From the NCBI RefSeq assembly GCF_008831285.2, contig NC_045150.1:1316001-1380000 (forward strand): a stretch of 64,000 bases of DNA, given 5' to 3'. The stretch comes from Nymphaea colorata. Lineage: Eukaryota > Streptophyta > Magnoliopsida > Nymphaeales > Nymphaeaceae. Below, in pieces: positions 24,266 to 34,714 of this stretch. The translations under genes and the position numbers were made by a program. The stretch's first letter is position 1. Every line of letters starts with the position of its first letter. The notes under the pieces were generated by a model, which was not told where the DNA came from, searched no databases, and was given only the letters and a program-made list of their open reading frames with translations.

Positions 24266-24812
24266 ATGATCCGATCTTATTGTTAAGTTATGTGATCTTG
24301 GGTTCTACACGTAGGGATATTGAGTGCGTCGAGCTAACTCTCGACTCGAACTCCCTTAATAAACTTGACTCGAACTTGACTCTTTTATTAAACGAGTCGT
24401 GTTCGAATTAAGAGATGAACTCGACAATTTAAACAGGTCGAGCTCGAGTTAAGTGGGCTCAGCTCGATTAAGCTCGATAAAAAAAATATATAAAATATGT
24501 CTCATAAAATTGTCAAAAAAAGTAGATTGTTCAAATGGGTATACACGATGGGAGGTTCATTCAAGTCTATTTGCTGCCTCTTCCTTTAAAAGCTAAATTT
24601 TTTAATGAAAGACTTGGTTCGGCTCAGCCACTCAAGCCAATCTTCGGCTCGAGCCGAGTTCGAGTTTTAAGAACTCAAGCCGAGTCGAGCTTGAGTTAAA
24701 GAAATTGAACTCGAGTCGAGCTCAAGCTGAGTTCAAGTTCCTTTCAAGACAAACGAGCTGAGTTCAAGCTGGCTCAACTTGGCTCGAACTCACTCATGAA
24801 CAGCCCTATCTA
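24266..24812. repeat. CTCGAG/GAGCTC-rich dispersed repeat (longer copy)
   Basis: Dense ACTCGA, GAGTCGAGCT, CTCGAGCCGAG and AACTCGAG words fall in two blocks separated by AT-rich sequence, ending CATGAACAGCCCTAT. The shared vocabulary and end with 16.74-16.93 kb mark it as the same family. No coding capacity is visible. Confidence 0.6.
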
Positions 24813-24866
24813 TAGTTGAGGTGCTAATTTTTCTCAAGAAAAACATAAACATGTATGCAAGCTTCA

Positions 24867-25262
24867 CCCTTTGTTTGGATGAAGGGAAAGAGAAGGAAAA
24901 AGAGAGATGAAAAGGAAAGGAAAGGAAAGGGAGGGAAAATAAATGAAAAATGAAGAGAATGGAAAGGAAATGAAAGATTAGATAGAAAAGAAATAAAATG
25001 ATAGAATTTGTAATACTTTACAATAATACTCCTAACATTCAAAATGTTTAAAAAATTGAGAGGGGTATAGATGGTAGAAAGAGGCATAGCTTTTCTTTCC
25101 TTCCAATTTTGGAGGACATTACATTTTCCATTTCTTTTCCTTCCTTTTTTTTTCTCTCCCTTTGCAACAAAACAAACTTTTTAATTTTCTTTTCTTTCCC
25201 TCCTTTCTAATTATTGATGAATCTCTCCCTTTCCTTCCATTTTCCTCGATCCAAACAAGGCC
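24867..25262. mobile_element. MITE-like purine-rich element with 'TTGTTTGGAT' ends
   Basis: The left end reads CCCTTTGTTTGGATGAAGGG. The complement of the right end reads GGCCTTGTTTGGATCGAGG, so the ends form an imperfect inverted repeat of about 20 bases. TCA flanks both sides (24,864-24,866 and 25,263-25,265). The core is AAGG/GAAA-rich on the left and TTTCC-rich on the right, so the element could fold on itself. Superfamily is uncertain; a 3-base duplication would suit Harbinger. Confidence 0.45.
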
Positions 25263-25265
25263 TCA

Positions 25266-26743
25266 ATACAATGAGAGTCTAAAATGGTGGTTAAAATGCG
25301 AAATAAACATAGTTTCAAATATCTTCTAAATTGAGATGAGTCGTATTTAATCGTATAGTTCTAGGCCAGCATGAAATATTTCCTCTCAACTGTAGTCCTA
25401 AATGCAAACACGACATACATTTTTAGATCTACATGTAAATTCTAAGATTTTCTATAAGTTGGGACGACATTCATGACTTACACATTAAACCATTTAGGTC
25501 CCATCACGGTAAGGGCCTATAACAAATGAAACCTCAACTTTGGCAGTCCAAAAATAGGCTATTTTCTTTTTCAAGAAGAATCACAAGCATCAATTTTTTA
25601 ATATTAAAATTATGAATAAGTTATTATTGTAACCACTTAATTCGAAATTTTCTTTCAGAAATAAAAATGAAAAAAAAAATCAGTCACCCTTCTCTAGCGA
25701 GGAGCGATGGAAACCATCTGTTGACTTCAAGCTGATGGCAAGGATCAACGTGGTTGCGTTCCAACAATTGGTGGATAACAAAGGTGGAGATTCTTTCAAC
25801 TTTCAAGTGTTTTCTGGGATGGAGGGAAAAGAAGAGAAAGGAATAGATGGAAAGGAAAAGAAAATGAATAGAAAGAACGGAAAAGCTGAGATAAATGAGA
25901 GGAAATGAAAGAAAGCGAAAGAGATTAACGTAAAAAAGCTATTTGAAAAGAAATGAAAGGAAAGAAAACAATTTATTAAAAAACTATTGCATAAAAACAA
26001 ATTATTAACAAACTGTTTCCTATGTTGCTTAATTTTTAATATATTTATAGTCATTCTAATGTTACAATCATGCATATCTAAGTTTGTAAAAAAAAAAAAA
26101 GAGAAGAAGAAGAAGAGAATAAAATCTATTGTGTGAATTTCAAAGTGTCATTTTTAAGCTTCAAGAACATTACAAAATGCTGATTGTGAAAAAACAAAAC
26201 ACAAAAATAAGAAAACAAAAAAAATAAGAAAAGTGAAAAGACAAAAAATGTTGGAACGTGTAGAAAGAGAGAGAAATGCATATTAAGAAGGAGTCTTTAT
26301 TTTCTTTCCCAATCTTCTTCTTTTTGGAGGGATTGGAAATATTAGTTTCTTATTTCCTTTTGCATCCAAACATGATTTTGCTTTCTCATTTTGTTTCTTG
26401 CTCTCTTTTAAGTGGCTATCTAAACTTAGGAGAGTCTATCATTTTTCTCTCTTTCCTTTCAACCAAACGAAGTGTTAGTTATTGTCGAGCTCTCCACCCA
26501 CACTTGATAAACCCACACTTGATAAGGAGAACTACTTAGGGATATAATCGACTGTGTCTACTTATATTGGTCTTTTGTTCAATGAGATACCAATAACTTT
26601 TTTTTTTTAACTTTTCAAGTAAGAAAATAACTGAATGAAAATACAACCTACTTTATTTAGCTGATATGGTTGATTTGTCTAATTCTTTGTTTTTTTGTTA
26701 AATTATTCATTTTCTAATTTAATATTGACAACATTTTTGTATT
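25266..26743. other. AT-rich DNA with further purine-rich, MITE-like stretches
   Basis: About 25,800-25,960 (GGAAAAGAAGAGAAAGG) and 26,270-26,470 (ending CTTTCAACCAAACGAAG) resemble halves of elements like the one at 24,867. I could not pair clean ends or duplications. No gene is supported. Confidence 0.35.
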
Positions 26744-26748
26744 ATTTT

Positions 26749-26996
26749 TGTTTGTTATTGGAAGAAGAAAGGGGTGAGAGAGAGAGAGAGCGAGAAAGTG
26801 AGAGGAGGAGAGAGAGAGAGAGAGAGGAAACTTTTTTTTTTTTCACGTAACCCTAGTCTCATATTAATATGAGACTAGGTGCGTTACCAATTTTATAGAA
26901 TTAGTCCACTAAACATAAGACAATAATTAAGTGGACCTATTTCAACTTTCTAATATTTTAGAAAGCCTCCACCCTGACCACTAGGAGTATTTAACA
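26749..26996 (-). repeat. Copia 1 3' LTR
   Basis: This LTR of about 248 bases begins TGTTAAATACT and ends AACAAACA on the minus strand, closely matching the 31,304-31,556 copy. It contains a GA/CT run and an A/T run. Confidence 0.93.
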
Positions 26997-27014
26997 CTCT
27001 CCCTCAAGCTGGAG
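26997..27014 (-). other. Copia 1 polypurine tract
   Basis: On the minus strand the sequence just before the 3' LTR reads CTTGAGGGAGAG, a standard plant copia plus-strand primer. Confidence 0.85.
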
Positions 27015-27643
27015 CATAGATATCAATCATGCTCAGCTTGTTGCATCCTCTCAAGAAATCACCGATGAGAAGAGCCTTGGTGAACATATCAGCAGCTTGA
27101 TCTTCAGAAGAGATATGAATGGTGTTAATGACATTTTCTTGTACCAAGTCCCGAACATAATGACAATCCACTTCAATGTGTTTAGTCCTCTCATGGAAAA
27201 CAATGTTATTTGCAATATAGTTTGCTGCTTTATTGTCACAGTACATCTTCATTGAGAGTGTCATTGAAATCCCCAATTCTAGAAGCACGAATTTGACCCA
27301 AGATATGTCAGCCGCGGTTTGGGCTATAACCCTGTATTCAGACTCAGTACTAGATTTAGCAATCATATTTTGTTTCTTGCTTTTCCATGAAATAAAATTC
27401 CCACTGACAAAGACACAGAAACCCATAGTCGATCTCCTGTCATCTACTGACCTTTCAGAGTTACAATATGCTTCTATGTCTACACATGCTCCCTTTTTGA
27501 ACCATAGCCCCTTTCCCAGTTACCACCATTAGAGCAGCCTCCCAATGAATTCTCTGTGGTTTTTCCATGAATTGACTTAACTTGTTTACAACAAAGTTGA
27601 TATCAAGTCGAGTGATAGTCAAGTATAAAAGTTTTCCTATCAA
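27004..27643 (-). pseudogene. Copia 1 RNase H with residual RT end
   Basis: From the right, the end of the RT thumb is seen (LIGKLLYLTITRLDINF), then a frameshift, then RNase H. RNase H shows DDRRSTMGF, SSTESEYR, MYCDNKAA and FHERTKHIEVD, ending in ADMFTKAL and LSMIDIYAPA. The usual DADWAG segment, which carries an RNase H aspartate, has degenerated. Confidence 0.9.
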
Positions 27644-27799
27644 CGATCTATAAGAATGAGAGTCAAAAGCCTAACAGTGCCTAGTTTCACTAGAAAGAAG
27701 AGCATCAATTTCTTCTTGCATGGCTTGCTTCCATCGTGAATCTAACAAAGCTTGGTGGTGAGAGGTCGGAATAGTATGACTATCCATAGCTCAGTCAAA

Positions 27800-28704
27800 C
27801 TATACCAAACTCATGCTGAAATGGTCCATAGAAACCGAGTTAGAGATAGGATGTCTTGTACATTGTCGCTGGCCCATGCGAATGGCAATGGGTAGATCAT
27901 CTGCAGAATAGTCATCATTTCTTCCTGAGTCAGTCTTATCATTAGAACATACCTCATGAGAAGACTCTGGTGGATGGTTTGGAGAGGGATCTTGATGCCG
28001 AGTATAAACTATTGGAGGTTTAAGAAAATGATCACATGACTGTGATTGAGAGGAAGGGATAGACTCAAGTGATACTGGGGGAATAGGAAGATGAATAGAT
28101 ACGGGGAGTTCAGTCACAGTGGTATTTGGTGTGAAGTAAGGACGCAACTCAAAGAATGTAACATCCGTACTGATATCTTTCTTGTTCTGGGGATCAAAAC
28201 ATCGATGATTGGCATAATATCCAATGAACACACATTTGACGGCTTGGGCAACAAGTTTGTTTTTGTTTGGGCCCAAGATGTGTACAAAACAAGTGCATCC
28301 AAATACTTTGAGAGGAATATGAAATAATGGTGATCTAGATATAGTATTTGAATGAGACTGCGTTCTTGGATGGCAGACGATGACAATCTGTTGATGAGGT
28401 AGCAGACAGTAAGAATAACATCACCCCAAAAATATGCAGGCATATGAGTATACAACATGAGAGTGCGGGTCACATTTAGAAGTTGTCGATGTTTGCGTTT
28501 AGCAACACCATTTCGTTGCGATGTGTGCGGACATGTATATTGTGGGTGAATCCCATGATTGGCATAGAGTTGAAGTAGAATTGATGATTTAAATTCAAGA
28601 GCATTATCAGTGTCAACATTTTTGACAATAACATCAAACTGAGTTTTTATTTCATTGACAAATTTCTCAATAATACAGATGACTTTAGACTTGTCCCGTA
28701 ACAA
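27800..28704 (-). pseudogene. Copia 1 integrase core and C-terminal part (E to K)
   Basis: The minus-strand frames give VDTDNALEF (second catalytic Asp) and CPHTSQRNGVAKRKHRQL. The third catalytic residue is Lys where the family has Glu (QQNGVAERKHR). A frameshift then leads to LVAQAVKCVFIGYYANHRCF and the Pro/Ser-rich linker before the missing RT. The integrase is therefore predicted to be inactive. Confidence 0.88.
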
Positions 28705-28752
28705 AAATACCCAATTGACTCTAGTAAAATCATCAACCAGAACAAGGTAATA

Positions 28753-29523
28753 TCAGAAATGTGAACGAAAGGGAACACGACTTGGACCCCAAACATCAAC
28801 AAGCAGAAGATCAAAGGGACTTTGACTCGATAGACTCTGACTTGAAGGAAAATTACGTGTATGCTTACCTAACTGGCATGCATCACATAAGAACGACTCT
28901 GATGTAGGGATATATGGAAAAATACGACGAAGCTTGGACACAGAAAGATGACCCAGTCTGAGATGCCACTGCAAAGGAGAAGACTTCGATGTGAAGGAGG
29001 ATGCAGCAACATCGACAGGGATAGAGAGGAAATAGAGCCCCTCTTGTTCATAGCCGCCACCAATCATCTTCCCAGTTTGTAAGTCCTGAGAAGAACATGA
29101 ACCAGGATAAAAAATGACTCTACACTGTAAATCTCTAGCCAATTGCTTAACAGATAACAAGTTAACAGAAAATCGTGGAGCATATAGCACATGTGTAATA
29201 GTGCCAAAAGGTGTGAGATAAATATCACCACTACCCAGAATAGGAGACAACTTGCCATCAACCAACCTGACGTGATGTGGTGTAGTTAACCTGGTGAACA
29301 ATAAAAACATATGTGGCTGATTACAACAATGCCTGGATGCTCCTGAGTCAATCATCCATATCATATCTGGGTCATTGGTAGGGGCACCAACAGAGAAAGC
29401 CGAGTCTATGGCGGTTGTGCTGGCTGAGGCAGGGGTAGATCTTTGAGCAAGAACCAGATCATATTCTTCCTTGCTTACGTTGAAAGAATATAATGGAGAT
29501 ATAGGAATAGGAGACTTAACCAT
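28753..29523 (-). pseudogene. Copia 1 protease, GAG-pre-integrase and integrase start
   Basis: The 256-residue frame contains the aspartic-protease triad region MIWMIDSGASRHCC, then LLSVKQLARDL. The GAG-pre-integrase block WHLRLGHLSVSKLRRI with a C--C zinc pair follows, then DLLLVDVWGPS, carrying the first integrase Asp. It stops at HF, where integrase would continue. Confidence 0.88.
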
Positions 29524-29586
29524 AGAAGCCGTTACTTGTGAAGAAGTTGTAGTAGAAGAAGAAGATCCTTTTCCTGCATTTCTCCT

Positions 29587-30432
29587 TCCACCACCACGTA
29601 CTTGACGACCAGCAGAACGTAGGTGGGGATGTTTGTCTCAACATCGATCCTATAAGTGCCCTAATTCACCACAATAGGAGCACTTAAATCTACCACATAC
29701 TGCACCACAACCTGTACCACATCCCCTAGATCCAACAAAGGAACTATGGCTACGTCTGCTTGACATCACAAGAGCAGAGACTGAGGTGTCATATGTAGGC
29801 TGAGTAAGAGTGACTACAAGGCGATTCAGTCTATTATAAGTATCTACTAGGTTTGGAAGATCATTGCCGGTAAGAATTTGAGACTTCGCCACAGAATACT
29901 GTGAAAATAATCCAAACAAAAACTTTGCTACCATACCAGTTTCAAATGTGATGCATAACAGTGCTTGCACGGTGGGCGAAGAGCTTTTAACCATTTATAC
30001 GCAGTAGTCAAAGTAGCAAAATATTGTGACAGATCTTGATCTCTTTGCCGTATGTTATACAACTCCTCTTCCAATTGTAAAATTTTAATGACATTCATAG
30101 CATGAGAGTACGTCTTCTTCAGAAAAGACCACATATCTTTGGCCTTGGTGTAGTATGCAATTGTTGGAGCTATAGGTGACTCTACACTGTTCATAATCCA
30201 TGCCATTATAATGTTATTATCTTCATCCCACGTAGCATATTTCCCTTCTTTCTCAAGGGGTTCATCTTCTTCAATAACATATATTTTTTTTATGGCCAGC
30301 CACAGACATCATAAAAACTCTAAACCATATCTCATAATTCAAACCATCGAGTTTGATTGTGGTTCCATACGAAAAAGAGTTCCCAACCATATTGTATTCA
30401 TTAGACCCTTCTAATCTATTACTGTCAGCCAT
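29587..30432 (-). pseudogene. Copia 1 gag (UBN2-type) with zinc knuckle
   Basis: Gag begins ATG at 30,432 (MADSNRLEGSNEYN). A run of eight A's near 30,290 carries a one-base shift; beyond it the frame gives MAWIMNSVESPIAPTI and LQLEEELYNIRQ, as in plant copia gag. A second shift near 29,990 leads to LPNLVDTYNRLNRL. The zinc knuckle CSYCGELGHL is followed by two stops where Gln and Trp are usual. Both stops can be explained by single transitions. Confidence 0.85.
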
Positions 30433-31291
30433 AGTAGAAAACTAATGTGATAAAGCACAAAGACTACAGCCAAGGAACGTGCAACAGGTTGAACACAAAC
30501 CAAACAACAAGTATCAAATTTTCAGATGACAGCAAGCAACAGATTTTCAGACGATAGCAAACAACAAATATTCAACAATCTATTTTCAGATAAAGGTTAC
30601 AGGCATCAATTCAAGCACACACAGATCTGATAGTAAATCTCACCACAGTTGGTCAGCTCCACACAACTTCGACTATTCATTAACTTCACACAATTTCAAG
30701 CCTGTGGCATCAAACACACACATATATGCCAAGACAACGTACCTTTGCCTATTATGATCCACCAGGTACCACACGACCAAGCAGATCTGATTATCCTAAC
30801 CGATCAGACGATCACTGGTCTTATCTTTTTCCATGGCATCAGATATGTCAGATATGAAACATCTCATCTTCTTCCACGACAGCCACTAGGTCAGATCTGA
30901 AATGTTCTGGTCTGATCCACTACTTGTCTGATCTTCTTGCATGCAGGCAATAGGTCAGATCTGAACGATTCTGATCTGATTCACTATGCAGCCACATCAT
31001 CTGGCCAAACTCCATCATTATTTGGATCTGAACAACAACATCAGATTTGCTTTCTCCTTTTTTTTGTTTTTTTTTTTGCTACTCAACGACTCCAATAACA
31101 ACACGAGGAAGCTAATCACGTTTCTACATGTTAAACGTGATTAACCCATTTCCACCAACAAATTAACTTGCTTGCTTTGTAATCAGCTGAAACCCTAGGC
31201 GTGAAACCCTAGTTGGGAGGAAGAGAAGAGAGGTGAGAGGAGGAAGGAACCCTAGACGTGAAACCCTAGATTGTACAACCCTAGGTTCACG

Positions 31292-31303
31292 GCTCTGATA
31301 CCA
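31292..31303 (-). other. Copia 1 primer binding site
   Basis: TGGTATCAGAGC on the minus strand, directly adjoining the 5' LTR, is complementary to the 3' end of initiator Met tRNA. Confidence 0.93.
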
Positions 31304-31556
31304 TGTTTGTTATTGGAAGAAGAAAGGGGAGAGAGAGATAGAGGGAGAAAGTGAGAGGACGAGAGAGAGAGAGAGAGAAAGGAAACTTTTTTTTTTTTTC
31401 CTTCACGTAACCCTAATCTCATATTAATACGAGACTAGGGTGCGTTACCAATTTTACAGAATTAGTCCACTAAACATAAGTCAATAATTAAGTGGACCTA
31501 TTTCAACTTTCTAATATTTCAGAAAGCTTCCACCCGACTACTAGAAGTATTTAACA
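31304..31556 (-). repeat. Copia 1 5' LTR
   Basis: This LTR of about 253 bases has TG/CA-type termini and matches the 26,749-26,996 copy with scattered substitutions and a small indel in the T/C run. Confidence 0.93.
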
Positions 31557-31561
31557 ATTTT

Positions 31562-32484
31562 ATTGATTGGATTATATATATAGTTTCAGAAAGAGAGTAG
31601 ATCCACGAAGAAATTGAATTCAACAATGAAGAGGGTTGAGGACTTCCATTGCACCTCATCCACATGGATTTTTTTTTCTTGGAAAAAGTAAGCTAACATC
31701 ACCATCTTATGTGACTTCTAGACTTTTTAGCACATGATATAGTTTGAATTGGCAACTTTAACGCAGAGTCTAATTAGGTCTGTCATATATAAACTCAGTT
31801 TGATTAAACAAATCAGAATCAATTACATTTTTGAAAGTTTGACCTATTCACTTTCAATTCATGCATAATTGGATTTGTATAATCTCAAGTGTGTTTTGGT
31901 TTACCTTAGGATTGGAGTTCTAATATATGAGATAATTGTTATGAGTTATGACAACTTAGCAAGCTTCAACACAACTGTATGGATTCCTTTAGATTATTAA
32001 ACTGATATTCAAGGTCACATTTTCATATCATGTTTGTCTATTGTTAGTGTTGATGATGCTTTATGCTTTGAAGCCAGTAGTCTCAAAGGTCCAATATGAG
32101 CGTAAAATATTACTCTAAGACAACCTCAATCTTTTATGTTCATATCATGGCTTTGGACATTTTATATCATGGCTACTCCTTCCACCTAGATCATTAAGTT
32201 GTTATTTGATAAACTAGTTAAATAGCGAAATAGGTGAAAAACTATTTCAAATGTTCATTAGTTACTACTTACATGTGTTTTATCTTGCTTTAATGAAATG
32301 CATGTTGAATTATTTTATGAAGTATTTATTAACTTCTAGGTGTTTTGTCATTTATAATAAACAAGACAATTGACCTTATGATAGAAGTTTGATTCACAAG
32401 GGAGCAAAGCCTAAGAATTTTGTTTCAAGTTCTCCATAACATTAAACTTAATGAAGTAATTATTTTCATATATGTACAAGATAC
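31562..32484. other. AT-rich intergenic DNA
   Basis: No gene, terminal repeat or tandem array is seen between copia element 1 and the microsatellite block. Confidence 0.5.
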
Positions 32485-32544
32485 TTTGATAGAAGGTATT
32501 TGTTTAGAACAAGAGATAACTGAGACAAGCTAACAGCCTGCAAT

Positions 32545-32605
<61 letters not shown>

Positions 32606-32664
32606 GCTTTCATAGATATTATTTGTTTAGGGCAAAAGATAACTAAGACAAGTCAAAAGCTTGC

Positions 32665-32727
<63 letters not shown>

Positions 32728-32789
32728 TTTATAAAACATATTTGTTTTAAGACATGAAATAACTGAGACAGGTCAAAAGCATGTCACAA

Positions 32790-32887
<98 letters not shown>

Positions 32888-32965
32888 AGAAAAGTTTTCT
32901 TTTACACGTTTGAGACATTTGTTTAGGATAGAGATAGATCAGCAGCTAAACTCCTACAATTGTGA
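32485..32965. repeat. Tandem ~57-bp units separated by AC/TA microsatellites
   Basis: Four degenerate copies of a unit with ATTTGTTTA-G-CA-GA-ATAACT-AGACA-GTCAAAAGC character begin near 32,491, 32,611, 32,730 and 32,905. They are separated by (AC)n (32,549-32,578) and (TA)n tracts (32,581-32,605; 32,667-32,724; 32,792-32,885). The pattern suggests a segment including its own TA tract was tandemly duplicated and the tracts then expanded unequally. Confidence 0.8.
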
Positions 32966-33100
32966 TGATATTTTAGCTCATGTAATTGTTAAAAAATATT
33001 TGTTAATTGATAATATAGTTATGAGAATATTAGACAAAATATTAATTATTGATTTTATATACTTTTGATTTTTTATACTTTACTTTTAATACATAGGAAT

Positions 33101-34714
33101 GGACAAGTTTGTGGTCAAAATGCCTATGTCAAATACATATTCTTTAAAACGAGATGATATCAATTTAAGTAGGAAAGGAACATCAAATGAAAAGCAAAAC
33201 AATGTATAATTTGATGAAGCAGAGTTGCATGTAGATCCTGCCATGCATCCTTCTATATCTACCTATCATCATAATAGTAGAAAAAGTGTTTGTAGTGCAT
33301 ATTTTATGCAAACACTTGTCAACCTCATAATTGTGATTTTCAAACAAACCACTGAAAATGAAAGTTTAATCCAACTTGTTTTGATAAATATAAAAGTTGG
33401 TTAGAGTACAGTACTAGCAAACATAAAGACACTTGTCAACCTCACAATTGTGGTTTTCAAACAAACCATTAAAAATGAAAGTTTAATCCAACTTGGTATG
33501 ACAAATATAAAAGTTGGTTGGAGTACAGTCCTAGCAAACATAAAGCATATTGTAAATATTACTACCTTTTCAGACCATAACATACAAATAGATATGTTAC
33601 AGAAGCTGTCAGAAGGATTTGATAATTGAAAAGAGAAGGAGAGACTTGATATACGAACAAAATGTGAAAACTTGACTTGACAAAGAAAGCATATTAATAT
33701 GATATTTCATAGGTAAAGTGATCAACAAAAAAATGCATATTGAACTCGTTCTGGGGCCATTGTTAATGTGATAACAGTGCTGCTAAAGCAAATGTTAGCA
33801 TTTCGAAGGCATGATGAAAGTGAAGACTCTTTTAATGAAGAAAATTTTATTGATGTATTTAAATATTATTTTATAAAGATCAGTAGTTAAATTGATAAAG
33901 TTGTGTTCAAGAATGTTTCAGAAAATAATAAGGTGACATCCTTAGATATACAATAGGATATTGTGAGAGTCTATGCTATAGAAACTATAAATGCTATTAT
34001 GAAGGAACTTGGAATTTTTTTTATGTTGGTTGATGATTTTTGAGATATGTCAACAAAAACACAAATGGCTATTACGTTACAATTTGTTAATGAAAAAGGT
34101 CAAGTAGTTGAACTTTTTATTGCACTTGTACAATGTTTTTAAGAAAATCGTCATGTCACTTAAGGCAGCTATTGAAGAAACTTTTTTGTAAGTATGGATT
34201 CAACATATCAAATGTTTGTGGAGAGATTTTGAATATGTATTTAGCTTATATTTGATGCATAGCGTTGTAGGGATAACTAACACATTTTCACAAATACTCT
34301 AACAAAAAGATTAAGATATTGTGAATGTTATAAATTTGGTTATTTTATTAAACAAATGCCTTCAAGATTTGAAAGATGATGGTTAGGACTCTTTTATGAA
34401 TGATATACCCATATTTTGTAACAAATTATATGTTCTAATGCTTGACCTAGAGGACACGTATAGACTTCAAGAATGACCTAGACATGCATCAGAAATGATT
34501 ACATGTTTGCATCATGATGGTGTGGAAGTGTTTTATACGATTACTGATACGCAACTTCGGGAATTAAATAATCATTTTATTGAGGTAAATGCAAAGCTTT
34601 CTCATTTCAATCACATGTTTGAGTCTAAAGAATTATTTTTTTACTTTTGATAAACATAAGTTGATTCGTCTTGCTGAGCTCTACCTTGAAGTTTTTCATG
34701 GGGCTGACCTATAT
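33101..34714 (+). pseudogene. hAT-like transposase pseudogene, 5' part (ZMYM1/TTF-type, DUF4371)
   Basis: The relic starts MDKFVVKMPMSNTYSLKRDD. It then shows FNPTWFDKYKSWLEYS (TTF-type zinc-finger region, duplicated). SLDIQ-DIVRVYAIETINAIM and FFMLVDDF-DMSTKTQMA are DUF4371-type blocks. FEYVFSLYLM leads into GITNTFSQIL. The last part, LHHDGVEVFYTITDTQL and FTFDKHKLIRLAELY, precedes the C-terminal hAT dimerisation region. It has many stops, and an internal deletion near 34,205-34,235 joins the VCGE segment to FEYVFSLYLM, dropping roughly 150 codons found in relatives. The chromovirus at 34,715 interrupts it, and the remainder resumes at 45,602. Confidence 0.85.
33312..33545. repeat. 117-bp in-frame tandem duplication within the hAT-like pseudogene
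   Basis: Two copies (33,312-33,428 and 33,429-33,545) both begin ACACTTGTCAACCTCA and end GCAAACATAAAG. The period is exactly 39 codons, so the FNPTW--YKSWLEYS zinc-finger segment is repeated in frame. Confidence 0.92.

Larger units (their letters stand above)
26749..31556 (-). mobile_element. Copia element 1 (Ty1/copia, RT-deleted, non-autonomous)
   Basis: This is a complete LTR-to-LTR element read on the minus strand. It is flanked by a perfect 5-base target duplication, ATTTT (26,744-26,748 and 31,557-31,561). The 5' LTR is 31,304-31,556, with the initiator-Met primer site TGGTATCAGAGC directly beside it. The order gag, zinc knuckle, protease, integrase, then RNase H is that of copia. Most of the reverse transcriptase is missing: the frame passes from the RT start (MQEEIDALLSSETR) to the RT end (LIGKLLYLTITR) within a few codons. 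Gag has a one-base shift in an A run, the zinc knuckle has stops, and the integrase Glu is replaced. It cannot transpose without help, yet its intact LTRs, primer site and purine tract could still be mobilised in trans. Confidence 0.93.

Noticed and set aside
32792-32885. Regular repeat array that might suggest a CRISPR-like or centromeric satellite
   Set aside because: It is a simple TA microsatellite in a plant sequence. The interspersed units are degenerate duplications, not spacers.
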